From NCBI RefSeq assembly GCF_000011105.1, contig NC_000961.1, forward strand, positions 511,940-575,939: a stretch of 64,000 nucleotides of DNA, read 5' to 3'. The stretch is from Pyrococcus horikoshii OT3 (GTDB taxonomy: Archaea > Methanobacteriota_B > Thermococci > Thermococcales > Thermococcaceae). Below the pieces are notes generated by a model. The model was not told the origin of the DNA. It searched no databases and worked only from the letters and a program-made list of their open reading frames with translations. This document shows positions 1 through 9,832 of this stretch, piece by piece. Made by a program: the position numbers and the translations under genes. How positions within the stretch are numbered: the first letter of the stretch is position 1; each line of letters starts with the position of its first letter.

Positions 1-366
1 TTTGGTGTGCTCTTTATTACATGCGTTAACATTCCAATCCTCTATAACGACAACCTTCAGTATTCTTACATCCTCAGGGACGGGAAATAGATCGTACATA
101 TCCTCCCCGAACATCTTCTCTGCTTCCTCCCTGGGAAGCTCATAGATCTTAATTGGGGCATTTTCTTTTACTTTCTCGTTTGCTAACCTCTCTATTTCCC
201 TAATTTCCTCATCACTAGGCTTCCTATCGAATTTTACTATTAAAACTCCCTTGTTTCCCTTCACGTAGGTAGAGTAAGTCCACTTAGCTTCGCTTCCGAG
301 AACTTTAACCACGGCTCCCTTCACAACATGAAGAGCTGAGTGCGTTCTAACTTCAATACTATACAT
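1..366 (-). CDS. alaX: AlaX-type trans-editing protein, partial (3' end beyond window)
   Basis: Stand-alone homologue of the alanyl/threonyl-tRNA synthetase editing domain; in this family it hydrolyses mischarged Ser- or Gly-tRNA(Ala) in the cytoplasm. The 122 codons in the window start at ATG 366 and run off the left edge. Both zinc-binding motifs are visible: HxxxH at residues 9-13 (HSALH) and CxxxH near residue 115 (CNKEH). No AlaRS catalytic domain precedes it, so it is the short AlaX-S type (about 155 residues in full). It lies in the same direction as the two MATE genes but is probably independent of them, being downstream of a separate stop at 382. Confidence 0.88.
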
Positions 367-381
367 GATTCCTCACCTAAG

Positions 382-1761
382 TTACTCTATAATCTTCCTC
401 ATCCAGCTACCCTTTAGGAACCATGCTAAGCCTACTATTGCAGCTAAAAAGTTACTCAGCCCCATCCCAAAAAATACTCCCCTACTTGTGAATCCAAAAA
501 GCTTAGCAAAGGTGGGAACATAGCCGAAAACATAGCTTAGGGGTATTCTAAATCCCCAAAGTCTAAGCATGCTCATTATCATGCTCTTGACTGTATGGCC
601 AGAGGATGAGAAAGCTCCCGTAACGACTACGAATATACCGTTAAAGAAGGGTACCGAAATTAGAAAGTACTCGAGCACTATCTTACTTTCCGCTATAACC
701 ATTGGATCATTGAGGAACACCTTGAATATTGGGACCCTGAAGATCCCGATTATTAAGACGGCAATCCCTGCTATTAGGAAGTTAATCACCATTGTCCTTT
801 CCGCTATAACCTTGGCTCTCTCATAGTTTTCAGCACCAATGTTCTGGGCAACCATCGTGCTCATGGCCATGCTTATTCCCCTGGAAATGCTTGTTATGAA
901 ATTAACTAGTCTAGTTGTTATTACGTAGGCTGCATAAGTTACATCTCCAAAGCCCATTATGATCCTCGTTAGCACAACGAAGCCGAAGGAATTCGCGGAC
1001 TGACCTATGCTTGAGGGAAGGCCAATTCTAACGATCTTAGAGTAAAACTTCCAATCTGGTTTGAGGTTTTCGCGTGAAATCTTAAGGCCAGCTCTCCCAC
1101 TCGTTAGGATCCTGACCCCAATTACAGTTCCAACCGAATTCGAGAGAACGGTAGCCAATGCAGCCCCTTCAACACCAAGGTTAAGGATGAATATGAAGAT
1201 AGGATCGAGGATAATATTAAGGAAAACCGTGATGAGGCTTATCTTTACTGGTGTTCTCGTATCCCCAATGGCCCTCATTAATACGTTGAAAGTCATGAAT
1301 AAGAAGGACATAGGAACGCCAGCAAATATTATCAAGGAATATTTGTACGCGTAGGGTCTAATTGAGGAAGTAACGTGCATAAATGAAAGAGCATAGGGTA
1401 GGATTAGAATGCTCAAAATTGCGGAGGCCGTTGAGAAGAAGATTATCAAAGAAAATAGAGCTCCGGCCGATCTATTAGCTTTTTCAAAGTTTCCGGCCCC
1501 TATGTATTGTCCAACTATTGAGAAACCAGCCATAGTGAAGCCGATTCCAAGGGCCATTAAAGTTCCTATTATCGGCCAGGAAACGCCAGGAGCTGACAAA
1601 GCGGCCCTACCAAGCTTTCCAAGCCAAAAAGTATCTGTTATGTTATACAGTACCTGTATCAAATTGTTGATTATTATTGGCCAAGCTAACTTAAAAAGGG
1701 TCCCCTCTATTGGACCTTCTAAGATTTCCTTTCTCATCATTTTAGCCTTCTCTATACTCAT
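382..1761 (-). CDS. MATE family multidrug/Na+ antiporter (second of a tandem pair)
   Basis: Integral membrane exporter of the MATE family, which extrudes organic cations or drugs against Na+ or H+. About 459 residues with twelve hydrophobic segments in two homologous halves. The N-terminal pattern EGPIEGTLFKLAWPIIINN and the following NITDTFWLGKLG are typical. An upstream in-frame ATG at 1800 exists, but the start at 1761 is preferred because its ATG overlaps the TGA of the upstream paralogue (ATGA, 1758-1761), implying translational coupling. The protein is clearly similar along its length to its neighbour, so the pair arose by tandem duplication. Substrate cannot be predicted from sequence. 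Confidence 0.9.
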   Translation of the reverse strand: MSIEKAKMMRKEILEGPIEGTLFKLAWPIIINNLIQVLYNITDTFWLGKLGRAALSAPGVSWPIIGTLMALGIGFTMAGFSIVGQYIGAGNFEKANRSAGALFSLIIFFSTASAILSILILPYALSFMHVTSSIRPYAYKYSLIIFAGVPMSFLFMTFNVLMRAIGDTRTPVKISLITVFLNIILDPIFIFILNLGVEGAALATVLSNSVGTVIGVRILTSGRAGLKISRENLKPDWKFYSKIVRIGLPSSIGQSANSFGFVVLTRIIMGFGDVTYAAYVITTRLVNFITSISRGISMAMSTMVAQNIGAENYERAKVIAERTMVINFLIAGIAVLIIGIFRVPIFKVFLNDPMVIAESKIVLEYFLISVPFFNGIFVVVTGAFSSSGHTVKSMIMSMLRLWGFRIPLSYVFGYVPTFAKLFGFTSRGVFFGMGLSNFLAAIVGLAWFLKGSWMRKIIE

Positions 1762-3107
1762 TCCACTATCCTCCTCATCCAGCTCCCCTTTAAGAACCAT
1801 AAAAATCCAACTAATGCCGCAATGACATTGCTAAGTCCCATTCCTATCCATACTCCCGCGCTATCTTTCAGGGTTTTTCCAAGGTAGTAACTTAGAGGTA
1901 TCCTTAATCCCCACAACCTTATCAAACCAAGAGTGAGATTCTTCTTTGTATGACCCGCGGAAGCGAAGACATTAGTTACTGCACTGAAGATTCCAAAGAA
2001 TGGAAATGAGGCCGCAAAGTATTTCACAACTTTCTCACTTTCCTTCAATATTCCTGGGTCATTAATGAAGAATCTAAATATCTCTTCCCTGAAAATTATG
2101 AAAAGCATCGTTCCAAAAATGAGTATGAGGAAATTAGTGAGCATCGCTTTAATGGCTATCTCCTTAGCCCTCTCATATTTTTCAGCACCAACATTCTGAC
2201 CAACCATAGTCCCCATTGCTTGACTGATCCCATCTGCGAAGGCGAACATGAAGTTAGTTAATCTGTTCGTTATAGTATAAGTTGCGAATGCAACGGTTCC
2301 ATATGTGTATATTATCCTATTGAGAAGGACGAAGCCAAAGGAGTTCGTGGATTCACTTATGCTTGCTGGTAATCCTATTTTAAACGTCTTAATGTAAAGC
2401 TTAATATCGGGACTTAAATCTTCTAAGCTTAGCTTTATGCTAACCCTTCCAGTGAAGAGCAGGTAGCCGCCTATAACTGAACCAGTACCTTCAGAGATTA
2501 CAGTTGCAAGGGCCGCCCCCAAAACCCCGTAGTTTAGTCCAAATATGAAAACTGGATCTAGGATTATGTTTAAGAGTATGGTGAGAATGTTAACCTTTAC
2601 GGGGGTTTTAGTATCTCCCACGGCCCTTAAAATAAAATTGAAAGCGTAAAGCGTTAGGGCTATGGGGATTCCGCCAAATACAATTTTCATATACTTTAAA
2701 GCATAGGGGTAAACATCAGGGGTCACTTTTATGAATTTTAGGGCGAGTGGAGAGATCAATATTCCAAGGAAGGCTATAATAGTTGAAAGTGCTAAGAGAA
2801 GAGAATAAAGTGAGCCAGCAACTTTGCTTGCCTTTTTATACTCTCCAGCCCCAACATATTGGCTGACCATGGCAAATCCGGCAACAGCGAATCCGGAACC
2901 AATACTTATCATGAACCACAACAAGGGCCATACGGTTCCTGGGGCCGATAATTCGGCCCTTCCCAGCTTGGCTAACCAAAATGTATCCGTTAGATTGTAC
3001 ATTACCTGGACTAAGTTATTTATTATCAAGGGATAAGCTAATCTAATTAGCGTTTTCTCGATACTCCCACTCAGTATCTCTTCCCTGGCTTTTTCAATAT
3101 TTGCCAT
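1758..3107 (-). CDS. MATE family multidrug/Na+ antiporter (first of a tandem pair)
   Basis: About 449-residue MATE transporter, twelve predicted membrane segments, N-terminal motif GSIEKTLIRLAYPLIINN followed by NLTDTFWLAKLG. ATG 3107 is chosen over the adjacent TTG at 3110. A TATA-like TTTATTATA lies about 20 bases upstream on the minus strand, suggesting a very short leader. It is the first gene of a two-gene operon with a paralogous MATE gene. Two non-identical MATE proteins translated together could act as independent transporters with different substrates or as a heteromer; that is inference. Confidence 0.9.
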   Translation of the reverse strand: MANIEKAREEILSGSIEKTLIRLAYPLIINNLVQVMYNLTDTFWLAKLGRAELSAPGTVWPLLWFMISIGSGFAVAGFAMVSQYVGAGEYKKASKVAGSLYSLLLALSTIIAFLGILISPLALKFIKVTPDVYPYALKYMKIVFGGIPIALTLYAFNFILRAVGDTKTPVKVNILTILLNIILDPVFIFGLNYGVLGAALATVISEGTGSVIGGYLLFTGRVSIKLSLEDLSPDIKLYIKTFKIGLPASISESTNSFGFVLLNRIIYTYGTVAFATYTITNRLTNFMFAFADGISQAMGTMVGQNVGAEKYERAKEIAIKAMLTNFLILIFGTMLFIIFREEIFRFFINDPGILKESEKVVKYFAASFPFFGIFSAVTNVFASAGHTKKNLTLGLIRLWGLRIPLSYYLGKTLKDSAGVWIGMGLSNVIAALVGFLWFLKGSWMRRIVE

Positions 3108-3331
3108 CAAACGGCAATCGAAGCGTTATAATAAAAGGTTTACCATGGAGGAAATTTCCAAATGTATACTCCGCGAGATTATCTGAGAATATCTAAGATT
3201 TCTCGAATGAATTTTTGAAGTTTTAAGAATTTTATTGAAAAATTTCAGGTAAAAATTTTCCCTATTAAACAAAAATTGTTATAAATGCAAAAATTGAAAT
3301 TTTTGTGACTAAAAGGGAAGGAGGGATAAAA

Positions 3332-4678
3332 ATGGCCGAGAAGAGGAGAAAGAGGGTAGTAATTCTAGGTGCGGCCGGAAGAGACTTCCACAACTTCAAC
3401 GTGTTCTTTAGAAACAATCCAGAATACGAGGTAGTCGCCTTTACTGCAACCCAAATTCCAGACATTGAGGGGAGAATTTACCCACCGGAACTAGCTGGAG
3501 AGCTTTATCCGAATGGAATTCCAATCCTACCTGAGGATGACCTTGAGAAGATAATAAAGGAGAAGGATGTTGATATAGTTGTTTTCGCTTACTCTGATGT
3601 CTCTCACGAGCATGTTATGCATCTTGCAAGCAGAGCTCACTCGGCTGGAGCTGACTTCTGGCTTCTAGGTCCAAAGTCAACAATGATCGAGAGCAAAAAG
3701 CCCGTTGTCGCAGTAACGGCCGTAAGAACTGGATGTGGAAAGAGCCAAACCTCGAGGAAGGTTGCCCAACTCCTACAGGAGATGGGATACAAAGTCGCAG
3801 TAATTAGACACCCAATGCCCTATGGGGATCTTAGAAAGCAAATCGTTCAGAGGTTCGCGAGCTTTGAGGATCTAGACAGGTATGAGTGCACCATCGAGGA
3901 GAGAGAAGAGTACGAACCCTACATAGAGAGGGGAATGGTGGTCTACGCTGGAGTTGACTACGAAAAGATACTTCGCGAAGCTGAGAAGGAAGCTGACATA
4001 ATCCTTTGGGATGGAGGAAACAACGACTTCCCATTCTATAAGCCAGATCTCTGGATAGTCGTCACGGATCCACACAGGCCAGGGCACGAACTAACCCACC
4101 ACCCAGGAGAAACTAACTTCAGAAGTGCCGACGTGATAATTATAAACAAGATCGACACTGCTTACCCAGAAAACGTTCAGAAGATAAGGGAGAACATTGA
4201 AAAGGTTAACCCGAACGCAATAGTTATTGAAGCGGCATCTCCAATCTTCGTTGACAAGCCGGAGTTAATCAAGGGTAAGAGGGTTCTGGTCATTGAAGAT
4301 GGTCCAACACTAACTCACGGTGGAATGAGCTACGGTGCTGGATACATAGCAGCAAAGAAGTTTGGAGCCAAGGAGATCGTCGATCCAAGACCTTATGCAG
4401 TCGGTTCAATAATTGAGACCTACAAGAAGTATCCACACCTAAGCAACATACTACCAGCAATGGGTTACGGTAAGAAGCAGATCAAGGAGCTCGAGGAAAC
4501 CATCAACAGGGCCGATGCAGATGTAGTTATAATGGGAACCCCAGTTGACCTAAGAAGATTCATGAACCTCAACAAGCCCGCGGTTAGAGTCAAGTATGAG
4601 CTCGAGGAGATAGGGCAACCTAAGCTTAAGGATATCCTTGAAGAGTGGGTTAAGAAGTGCGAGAAGCTTAAGAAGTAA
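3332..4678 (+). CDS. Cyclic 2,3-diphosphoglycerate synthetase-like P-loop protein
   Basis: About 448-residue cytoplasmic protein of the COG2403 family, annotated as predicted GTPase or cyclic 2,3-diphosphoglycerate synthetase, the ATP-dependent enzyme cyclising 2,3-diphosphoglycerate to the thermoprotectant cDPG in methanogens. An N-terminal Rossmann-like part (VVILGAAGRDFHNFNV, residues 9-24) is followed by a P-loop-like AVRTGCGKSQTSRKV near residue 135 and IIINKIDTA, a GTPase-like NKxD, near 270. GTG 3305 is in frame, but ATG 3332 follows a strong GGAGGGAT site and is preferred. TTATAAAT at 3279-3286 is a plausible TATA box. Whether Pyrococcus makes cDPG this way is not shown by the sequence. 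Confidence 0.8.
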   Translation: MAEKRRKRVVILGAAGRDFHNFNVFFRNNPEYEVVAFTATQIPDIEGRIYPPELAGELYPNGIPILPEDDLEKIIKEKDVDIVVFAYSDVSHEHVMHLASRAHSAGADFWLLGPKSTMIESKKPVVAVTAVRTGCGKSQTSRKVAQLLQEMGYKVAVIRHPMPYGDLRKQIVQRFASFEDLDRYECTIEEREEYEPYIERGMVVYAGVDYEKILREAEKEADIILWDGGNNDFPFYKPDLWIVVTDPHRPGHELTHHPGETNFRSADVIIINKIDTAYPENVQKIRENIEKVNPNAIVIEAASPIFVDKPELIKGKRVLVIEDGPTLTHGGMSYGAGYIAAKKFGAKEIVDPRPYAVGSIIETYKKYPHLSNILPAMGYGKKQIKELEETINRADADVVIMGTPVDLRRFMNLNKPAVRVKYELEEIGQPKLKDILEEWVKKCEKLKK

Positions 4679-4713
4679 CCTCGCCTTTTCCCATTTTTAT
4701 TCTGGTGAAAGTG

Positions 4714-5319
4714 ATGAAGCTCATCGTGGTAGCTCCGTGCTTATTAACTCCCTTCTACGTTTATAGGGGGCCAAAGGATAAAGAGTACAGGACCGCGATA
4801 GAGGTTAGGAAGCTTATCTCCTCATTACCTGAAGATTGGCATATCTTGGCTTATCCTTGCCCTGAGTTTGAGCTTCTCAAGTGGCCAAGACCTCCCATGA
4901 GTAGGGAAGTTTTTGAAAAGCTAGGAATTAAGCGTGTTATTCAGGATATAGCGGATTTTATAGGGAGGGTCATAACCGAAGAAAAACCTGATGCAATAAT
5001 TTTCGTTGGAGTTAAAGGCTCCCCAACCTGCGGAGTCTACACGACAACATCCAGCGATCCAGATAATTACCCTCTAACCAAAATTCAGGAATTCTTTTAC
5101 ATGAAAAAGAACGAGAGGATTTCTAGATATAAGGATATTATTAAGGTTGCAGGTTTAAATCTTGTAAAGGGTTCTGGTGCATTATTTGGCGAGCTTATGA
5201 AACGATTTGGCGAGTTAAGTAATACTTTCTGGGTTGAAATTGACAAGGATAATGTAAATCCTGGAATAGAAAACATTAAAACTATAATAGAGAAGATTGA
5301 AAAACAGCCGAAAAATTAA
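4714..5319 (+). CDS. DUF523-like conserved protein with GxKGSPTCG motif
   Basis: About 201 residues, function unknown. The motif VGVKGSPTCG near residue 107 resembles the conserved GSPSCG signature of DUF523/YbbK-type proteins; there is no clear signal peptide. The N-terminal LIVVAPCLLTPF is hydrophobic but also fits a buried beta strand. ATG 4714 is chosen over GTG 4705 because GGTGA at 4704-4708 is spaced correctly for it. It follows the cDPG synthetase-like gene by 35 bases on the same strand and may be cotranscribed. Confidence 0.6.
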   Translation: MKLIVVAPCLLTPFYVYRGPKDKEYRTAIEVRKLISSLPEDWHILAYPCPEFELLKWPRPPMSREVFEKLGIKRVIQDIADFIGRVITEEKPDAIIFVGVKGSPTCGVYTTTSSDPDNYPLTKIQEFFYMKKNERISRYKDIIKVAGLNLVKGSGALFGELMKRFGELSNTFWVEIDKDNVNPGIENIKTIIEKIEKQPKN

Positions 5320-5376
5320 TTAGTTACTAACCCCTAATTCTGCCAGTATTGAGTTAAATAACATCGGTGATAAGCG

Positions 5377-6672
5377 ATGATTATCGATGAAGTTCTGGCA
5401 TCCGTTAGCTCAATTCCAGATCCGTACATTCGGGTAATTACCTATGGGAGAATTGGGGTTACCCTTGCAAGGGTAAATGATCCAAGGTATGAGAAGGCGT
5501 TCAAGTTAGCCCTTTCCGAACTAACAAGGATAGAGGATCCTTACACCTTGATAAGGGCCTTAATATACATAGGATACCTAAGCGGACTTACCGGTTTAAA
5601 ATCTGCAAGGAAAGCCTTTAGAGAAGCAATCAGTTACTCAGAGGTTTTACCAAAAGAGCTAAGGGATCAAATTATAGGGGAGGCCGTTGATTATTTACTT
5701 TCTCTCGGCAATCTAGAGGATGCCCTATTTTATGCCGTTGAAATAAGTGAGAAAAAATTGAGGAACACGAAGCTCTTGGAGATTCTCTCGAGAACACTAG
5801 AAGAACTAGAAAAGAAGGATATAAATCCGATTTATAAAAGGAGAAAAATAGAGCTTATTCTTGAGCACATAGAAGATGAACCTTATCGCTCGGAAGCTAT
5901 AGTCAAGGTGATAAGGCCTCTACTCTTGCTTGGAAGTTACGAGAGAACGATCGAACTTATTAGGGATATAAAAAGTAAGCATTGGTTAAAGCAAGCCCTC
6001 AATGAGCTTTTGCTCTTTTTAAGAAGCGGGAAGGGAGAGGGTGTTGAAGGGATCATAGAGCTTTCAAGGGATCTCGCGAAAAGATCTGGAAGGGATATAA
6101 AAGAGGATCTAGCATACATCTTTGCAATCCACGGATTTATAAATCAGTCGGTAGAGATCCTTGAAAGTTTGCCCAATAGGGAGGATATAGCTAGGGAGAT
6201 ATTTGATAACTTGGCCCTCAAAGATTTAAAACAGCTACAAGCTTTTATAGAAGCCCTACCACCAGAAATTGTTGATGAGATAAGGGAGAAAATTATAGAA
6301 ATCATGGAGGAGGGGGATGAAAGGTTTTCAAGCATCGTGAAAACCATCACGGAGAAAACATCCAATGAAGAGATACTAATAGGTGCTGTTAAGTATTTCC
6401 TCAGACTCGACGAATTTGAAGAAGTTGTTCCCTTACTTAGGAGGATAAGAACAGAAAAAGGAAAATCAATAGCCTTGGGATTTATAGCTTATCACCTGAT
6501 TAACAAGGGAAGAATAGGAGATGCAATTGACATTGTACTTGAAATTAAAGATCGTAACTTGGCTTCAAAGCTTGCATCTGAGATCTTGATAAAAGCTGTG
6601 GAGAGGGAGATTTATGAAAGGATTGCTAATGAGAAGAAGGAAAGAAAAAGAAACGATCAGTTTTCTAATTGA
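5377..6672 (+). CDS. TPR-like helical-repeat protein
   Basis: 431 residues, almost entirely alpha-helical by composition, built of roughly 30-40 residue helix pairs such as DPYTLIRALIYIGYLSGLTG and RSEAIVKVIRPLLLLGSYER. No catalytic motif. It resembles two other proteins in this window (19182-20228 and 24669-25688), so this is a paralogous family. Such repeats usually mediate protein binding; the partner is unknown. It is the first gene of a coupled operon: its 3' end overlaps the next small gene, which in turn overlaps the YjbQ gene. A GGTGAT site lies just before the start. Confidence 0.75.
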   Translation: MIIDEVLASVSSIPDPYIRVITYGRIGVTLARVNDPRYEKAFKLALSELTRIEDPYTLIRALIYIGYLSGLTGLKSARKAFREAISYSEVLPKELRDQIIGEAVDYLLSLGNLEDALFYAVEISEKKLRNTKLLEILSRTLEELEKKDINPIYKRRKIELILEHIEDEPYRSEAIVKVIRPLLLLGSYERTIELIRDIKSKHWLKQALNELLLFLRSGKGEGVEGIIELSRDLAKRSGRDIKEDLAYIFAIHGFINQSVEILESLPNREDIAREIFDNLALKDLKQLQAFIEALPPEIVDEIREKIIEIMEEGDERFSSIVKTITEKTSNEEILIGAVKYFLRLDEFEEVVPLLRRIRTEKGKSIALGFIAYHLINKGRIGDAIDIVLEIKDRNLASKLASEILIKAVEREIYERIANEKKERKRNDQFSN

Positions 6673-6901
6673 GGTACTGGACAAGATGGCCAAAAATGGA
6701 GTCATAAGGGATGATATTATAGAGGAGACATACTGGACTTTAAAGAAGTTATTAAAGGATAGGGTCGATGAAAGCGTTCTTCAAGCCTTCGAGGATATAG
6801 TCATATTAAGGACGAAAGCGATTAATGAAAGCATAAATGCAGAAAGATATTTAGAAAGTGCAAAAAATTCCTTATTAAAAGTTTTGGAGGGATCGAAATG
6901 A
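6614..6901 (+). CDS. Small charged helical protein, function unknown
   Basis: 95 residues, largely helical and charged ([21 protein letters not shown]). It overlaps the end of the helical-repeat gene by 59 bases and its TGA overlaps the ATG of the YjbQ gene (ATGA), which supports a real, coupled gene. GAGGGAG at 6603-6609 precedes ATG 6614; ATG 6629 is an alternative start. No recognised domain. Confidence 0.6.
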   Translation: MKGLLMRRRKEKETISFLIEVLDKMAKNGVIRDDIIEETYWTLKKLLKDRVDESVLQAFEDIVILRTKAINESINAERYLESAKNSLLKVLEGSK

Positions 6902-7299
6902 TTAAGAGTATTACCATTAGAACATCCAGGGAATTCGAGATAATCGACATAACGAAAGAAGTTGAAAGGGTAGTTAGGGAGAGCAACGTTAAGAGTGGAA
7001 TAGTTGTGGTCTTTACGAGGCACACCACAACGGCCCTTACCATAAATGAAAATGAGAGTGGATTAAAAAGGGATATAGAGGAGATCCTTTCCAAGTTAGT
7101 TCCGAAGGGGATGAATTACTTCCATGACAGGATAGACAATAACGCCCATTCCCATTTAAGGGGAATTCTACTTGGGCCCAGCCTTACAATCCCTGTTGAA
7201 GATGGAAGGCTTCTCCTAGGAACCTGGCAAAGCATACTCTTCGTGGAGCTTGATGGCCCCAGGACTAGGGAAGTTTACGTGAAGGTCTGTGAGTGTTAA
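6898..7299 (+). CDS. YjbQ/UPF0047 family protein
   Basis: 133 residues, full length for the UPF0047 (YjbQ) family, a small trimeric beta-rich protein. The family signature is visible: [16 protein letters not shown] near residue 40, then [14 protein letters not shown] near 83 and [15 protein letters not shown] near 109. The conserved histidines suggest a metal or phosphate site; some members have weak thiamine phosphate synthase activity, but the physiological role is not settled. Starts in an ATGA overlap with the upstream small gene. Its stop overlaps the convergent moaD gene by four bases. Confidence 0.88.
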   Translation: MIKSITIRTSREFEIIDITKEVERVVRESNVKSGIVVVFTRHTTTALTINENESGLKRDIEEILSKLVPKGMNYFHDRIDNNAHSHLRGILLGPSLTIPVEDGRLLLGTWQSILFVELDGPRTREVYVKVCEC

Positions 7300-7565
7300 C
7301 CACCACTTACCGGGGGAAACACACCAACAATATCCCCCTCTCTCAATTTTTCATCCCACTTAACGTACCTACCATTAACCGCTATATTAACGTCAGCATC
7401 CTCATCGTACTCCTCTCCAAAGACTTCTCGTCTAAACCTTTCGTGTCTCTTTTTGATCTCCTCTATTAGATCTCTAACCGTTGCTCCATCCTGGAGTTCT
7501 ATTTCCTCCTCTCCAGTCCCAGCTAAGTCCCTAAACCTCGCAAAGTACCTGACCTTAACCCTCAT
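7296..7565 (-). CDS. moaD: MoaD/ThiS-family sulfur carrier protein
   Basis: 89-residue beta-grasp protein ending in Gly-Gly (PPVSGG), the terminus that is adenylated and thiocarboxylated so that the protein can donate sulfur for molybdopterin synthesis. Motifs [12 protein letters not shown] and [19 protein letters not shown] fit MoaD. It follows moeA on the minus strand with no gap (moeA TAG at 7567-7569, ATG at 7565), so the two form a molybdopterin operon. A role as a ubiquitin-like modifier (SAMP) is also possible in archaea. Confidence 0.88.
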   Translation of the reverse strand: MRVKVRYFARFRDLAGTGEEEIELQDGATVRDLIEEIKKRHERFRREVFGEEYDEDADVNIAVNGRYVKWDEKLREGDIVGVFPPVSGG

Positions 7566-7566
7566 C

Positions 7567-8775
7567 CTACCACCCCTTGAACAGTGTTACCTCGACCTCC
7601 TCACCCTCGTCCAAGCTCTCCACGGTTTCCGGAATTTCTACAAATCCATCAGCATCTATGAAGCTCGTTACTGCACCACTTCCCTTCAAAATCGGTACAG
7701 CTAAATCACCTTCAAGTTTAACTGGTAAGAACTGTCTCCTACCCTTAACCGAGAACACCTTGTGCTTCAGCCTAGCCACTTTCTTTCCAATTTTTCCCTC
7801 TCTTCCTAATGCTCTTAAGAGTAAGGGAACTACCAGTAACGTAAAGTTAGTTAGGCAACTTGTAGGATATCCAGGAAGACCAAACACCGGTTTTCCCTTT
7901 ATTACACCTATTATAGTTGGTTTTCCTGGTTGAATAGCTATACCATGAACCTTAACCTCACCAAGCTCCTCTATGACCGAGGCCGTCAAATCCTTCGTTC
8001 CCCCACTAGCACCCCCGCTTATCACCACAACATCGCCGACGTTAACGGCCTTCTCTATTAAAGCCTTTAAGCTCTCCTTATCATCCCTTGCAACTCCCAT
8101 GAAAATTCCCTCTCCTCCAAGCTCATTGATGGCATCGCATAGGGCTCTTCCATTTATATCGTAGATTTGGCCTGGTTTTAGCTCATTTCCTGGGGGCACT
8201 ATCTCATTCCCCGTACTTATCACCGCAACCTTGGGCTTTCTGAAGACCTTTACCTTATTAATGCCGACGGCCGATAGTAAAGCGGTTTGCTTAAATCCCA
8301 GTCTTTCTCCTTTTTTAACCAATAACCTACCCTTTTCTATGTCAATTCCCTTCTTCATAACCCCGAGCCCAGGATAAGCGGGCTTATAAATTAATATTTC
8401 ACCATTTACCCTTTCCACATCTTCAAACTGAATAACGGCATCAGCGTTCCCTGGTAGCATGGCCCCAGTTGATATGTAAGCGGCCTCACCCTTTCCCAGC
8501 TTAAATTTTGGTTCTTCACCTGCATGAACGCTTCCGATGACCTTCAGCCTTACGGGGCTAGCTTCGCTGGCCATGAACGTATCCTCGGCCCTGACCGCGT
8601 AGCCATCTACGGTGGCCCTATCAAAGGGAGGAACGTCTATTGGAGAGTATATATCCTCGGCAGCTATCCTTCCCAATCCCTTCTCAATGGGGACTTCCTC
8701 AATTCCTGGGGATATTTTGAAGGATTGCACGACTTCAAGGGCCTTTTCCAGGGGGACTACCTTTAAGAACGCCAT
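7567..8775 (-). CDS. moeA: Molybdopterin molybdotransferase MoeA
   Basis: 402 residues, normal length for MoeA, which inserts molybdate (or tungstate in this tungsten-using genus) into adenylylated molybdopterin. Visible: PPFDRATVDGYAVRAED near residue 47, GAMLPGNADAVIQFED near 103, the MoCF-binding segment VISTGNEIVPPG with GGASGGTKD about residues 185-258, and the C-terminal domain from about 328. Strong GGGGGAGGG site before ATG 8775. Cotranscribed with moaD. It serves tungsto/molybdoenzymes such as ferredoxin oxidoreductases, inferred from family knowledge. Confidence 0.93.
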   Translation of the reverse strand: MAFLKVVPLEKALEVVQSFKISPGIEEVPIEKGLGRIAAEDIYSPIDVPPFDRATVDGYAVRAEDTFMASEASPVRLKVIGSVHAGEEPKFKLGKGEAAYISTGAMLPGNADAVIQFEDVERVNGEILIYKPAYPGLGVMKKGIDIEKGRLLVKKGERLGFKQTALLSAVGINKVKVFRKPKVAVISTGNEIVPPGNELKPGQIYDINGRALCDAINELGGEGIFMGVARDDKESLKALIEKAVNVGDVVVISGGASGGTKDLTASVIEELGEVKVHGIAIQPGKPTIIGVIKGKPVFGLPGYPTSCLTNFTLLVVPLLLRALGREGKIGKKVARLKHKVFSVKGRRQFLPVKLEGDLAVPILKGSGAVTSFIDADGFVEIPETVESLDEGEEVEVTLFKGW

Positions 8776-8875
8776 CTTCCCTCCCCCAAGAAGTTACCTC
8801 AATAGATGTTAAGTATTTCGGTTTAGTACCTAAAGACTTAATAAGGGGAAATAGCAGGGATGGAGAGGGATCAGA

Positions 8876-9832
8876 ATGGAAATGTATAAGGTTGGAAGAT
8901 ACCTTGTTGATTCCCTTCAAATATATTTTCCCGCTTCACTAGAGATCCAGGAGGAGCTTATAAATAATGGCTTCTACGTACCCAGGAGCCCAGATAGAAA
9001 AGTAAGCATGCCAATTCCAATAGTATACTCCGATTTTGGAGGGAGGGTTATATCTATTGAGAGGTTAATACCTCCGGAGTGGCTTGAAATCTCGCCAGAG
9101 CAATTAGGTTGGGAAGAAACTTATTTAGAGAACAAACGTGGTTTTAAACTACCTAAAGAAGAGGTCTACGTGGATGTTAGTATAAGCAACGATTCCATAA
9201 TATTCGAGCTAGACGTGAAAAATTATCACCTTGAAAGGACATCCATTAGAGGCATCAATCCTGAAAAATGGAAGAATTGGGTGATGTTTTATATTGATTT
9301 GAAGTACGTAGATGAGTTCATTAACGCTTTAAGGGAACATATCCCAGCTTTCGAAAATAAAACAAGGGTTATTCGTGAAAAGCAGCAAGGGGGCAAGGAA
9401 GTTACATATTATGCTAAAGTTAACGTCAAGAATTTCAGCTTATGCTTAGGATGCTTCGATCTCGCTCAAAGGTATCTTCAAATCAAAGCTAAAGAGCACT
9501 GTAACATATATCCAGGCTCACCAACATGTAACGATTCTCTAAGCAAATTAAAATTAAGGCTTGAATACGATCCATCCATTACTACCTTTGCTAAAGTTGG
9601 AATAGCCAAGATCTCAGGCAAGAGACCCCAGATCATGGTTAAATTAACCTCTACGGAAACTAAAACTATAAGGGGAATACTTAAGCCAGAAATAAAAGGT
9701 AAGGCGCGTGGTAAACTTGTATATTGCGATCACAGAGAAAAGAGACAGTATATAGCTTTGGACTTGTTTGATTTTTACAAGGCCTTGGTAAGCACTAAGA
9801 AGTATGAAGGTAAGCTACCGACTGATGATTAA
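8876..9832 (+). CDS. Unknown protein, candidate restriction endonuclease partner of the adjacent methyltransferase
   Basis: 318 residues, not recognised. The first 120 residues are mixed alpha/beta, with FELDVKNYH near residue 117 that might be part of a nuclease core, but no diagnostic PD-(D/E)XK set is certain. A cysteine-rich stretch about residues 188-221 (CLGC, then two further cysteines) may bind zinc. Its last four bases overlap the convergent DNA methyltransferase gene, an arrangement common in type II restriction-modification pairs. P. horikoshii is the known source of PhoI (GGCC-specific); whether this locus encodes it cannot be decided here. Function is therefore inferred from position only. 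Confidence 0.5.
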   Translation: MEMYKVGRYLVDSLQIYFPASLEIQEELINNGFYVPRSPDRKVSMPIPIVYSDFGGRVISIERLIPPEWLEISPEQLGWEETYLENKRGFKLPKEEVYVDVSISNDSIIFELDVKNYHLERTSIRGINPEKWKNWVMFYIDLKYVDEFINALREHIPAFENKTRVIREKQQGGKEVTYYAKVNVKNFSLCLGCFDLAQRYLQIKAKEHCNIYPGSPTCNDSLSKLKLRLEYDPSITTFAKVGIAKISGKRPQIMVKLTSTETKTIRGILKPEIKGKARGKLVYCDHREKRQYIALDLFDFYKALVSTKKYEGKLPTDD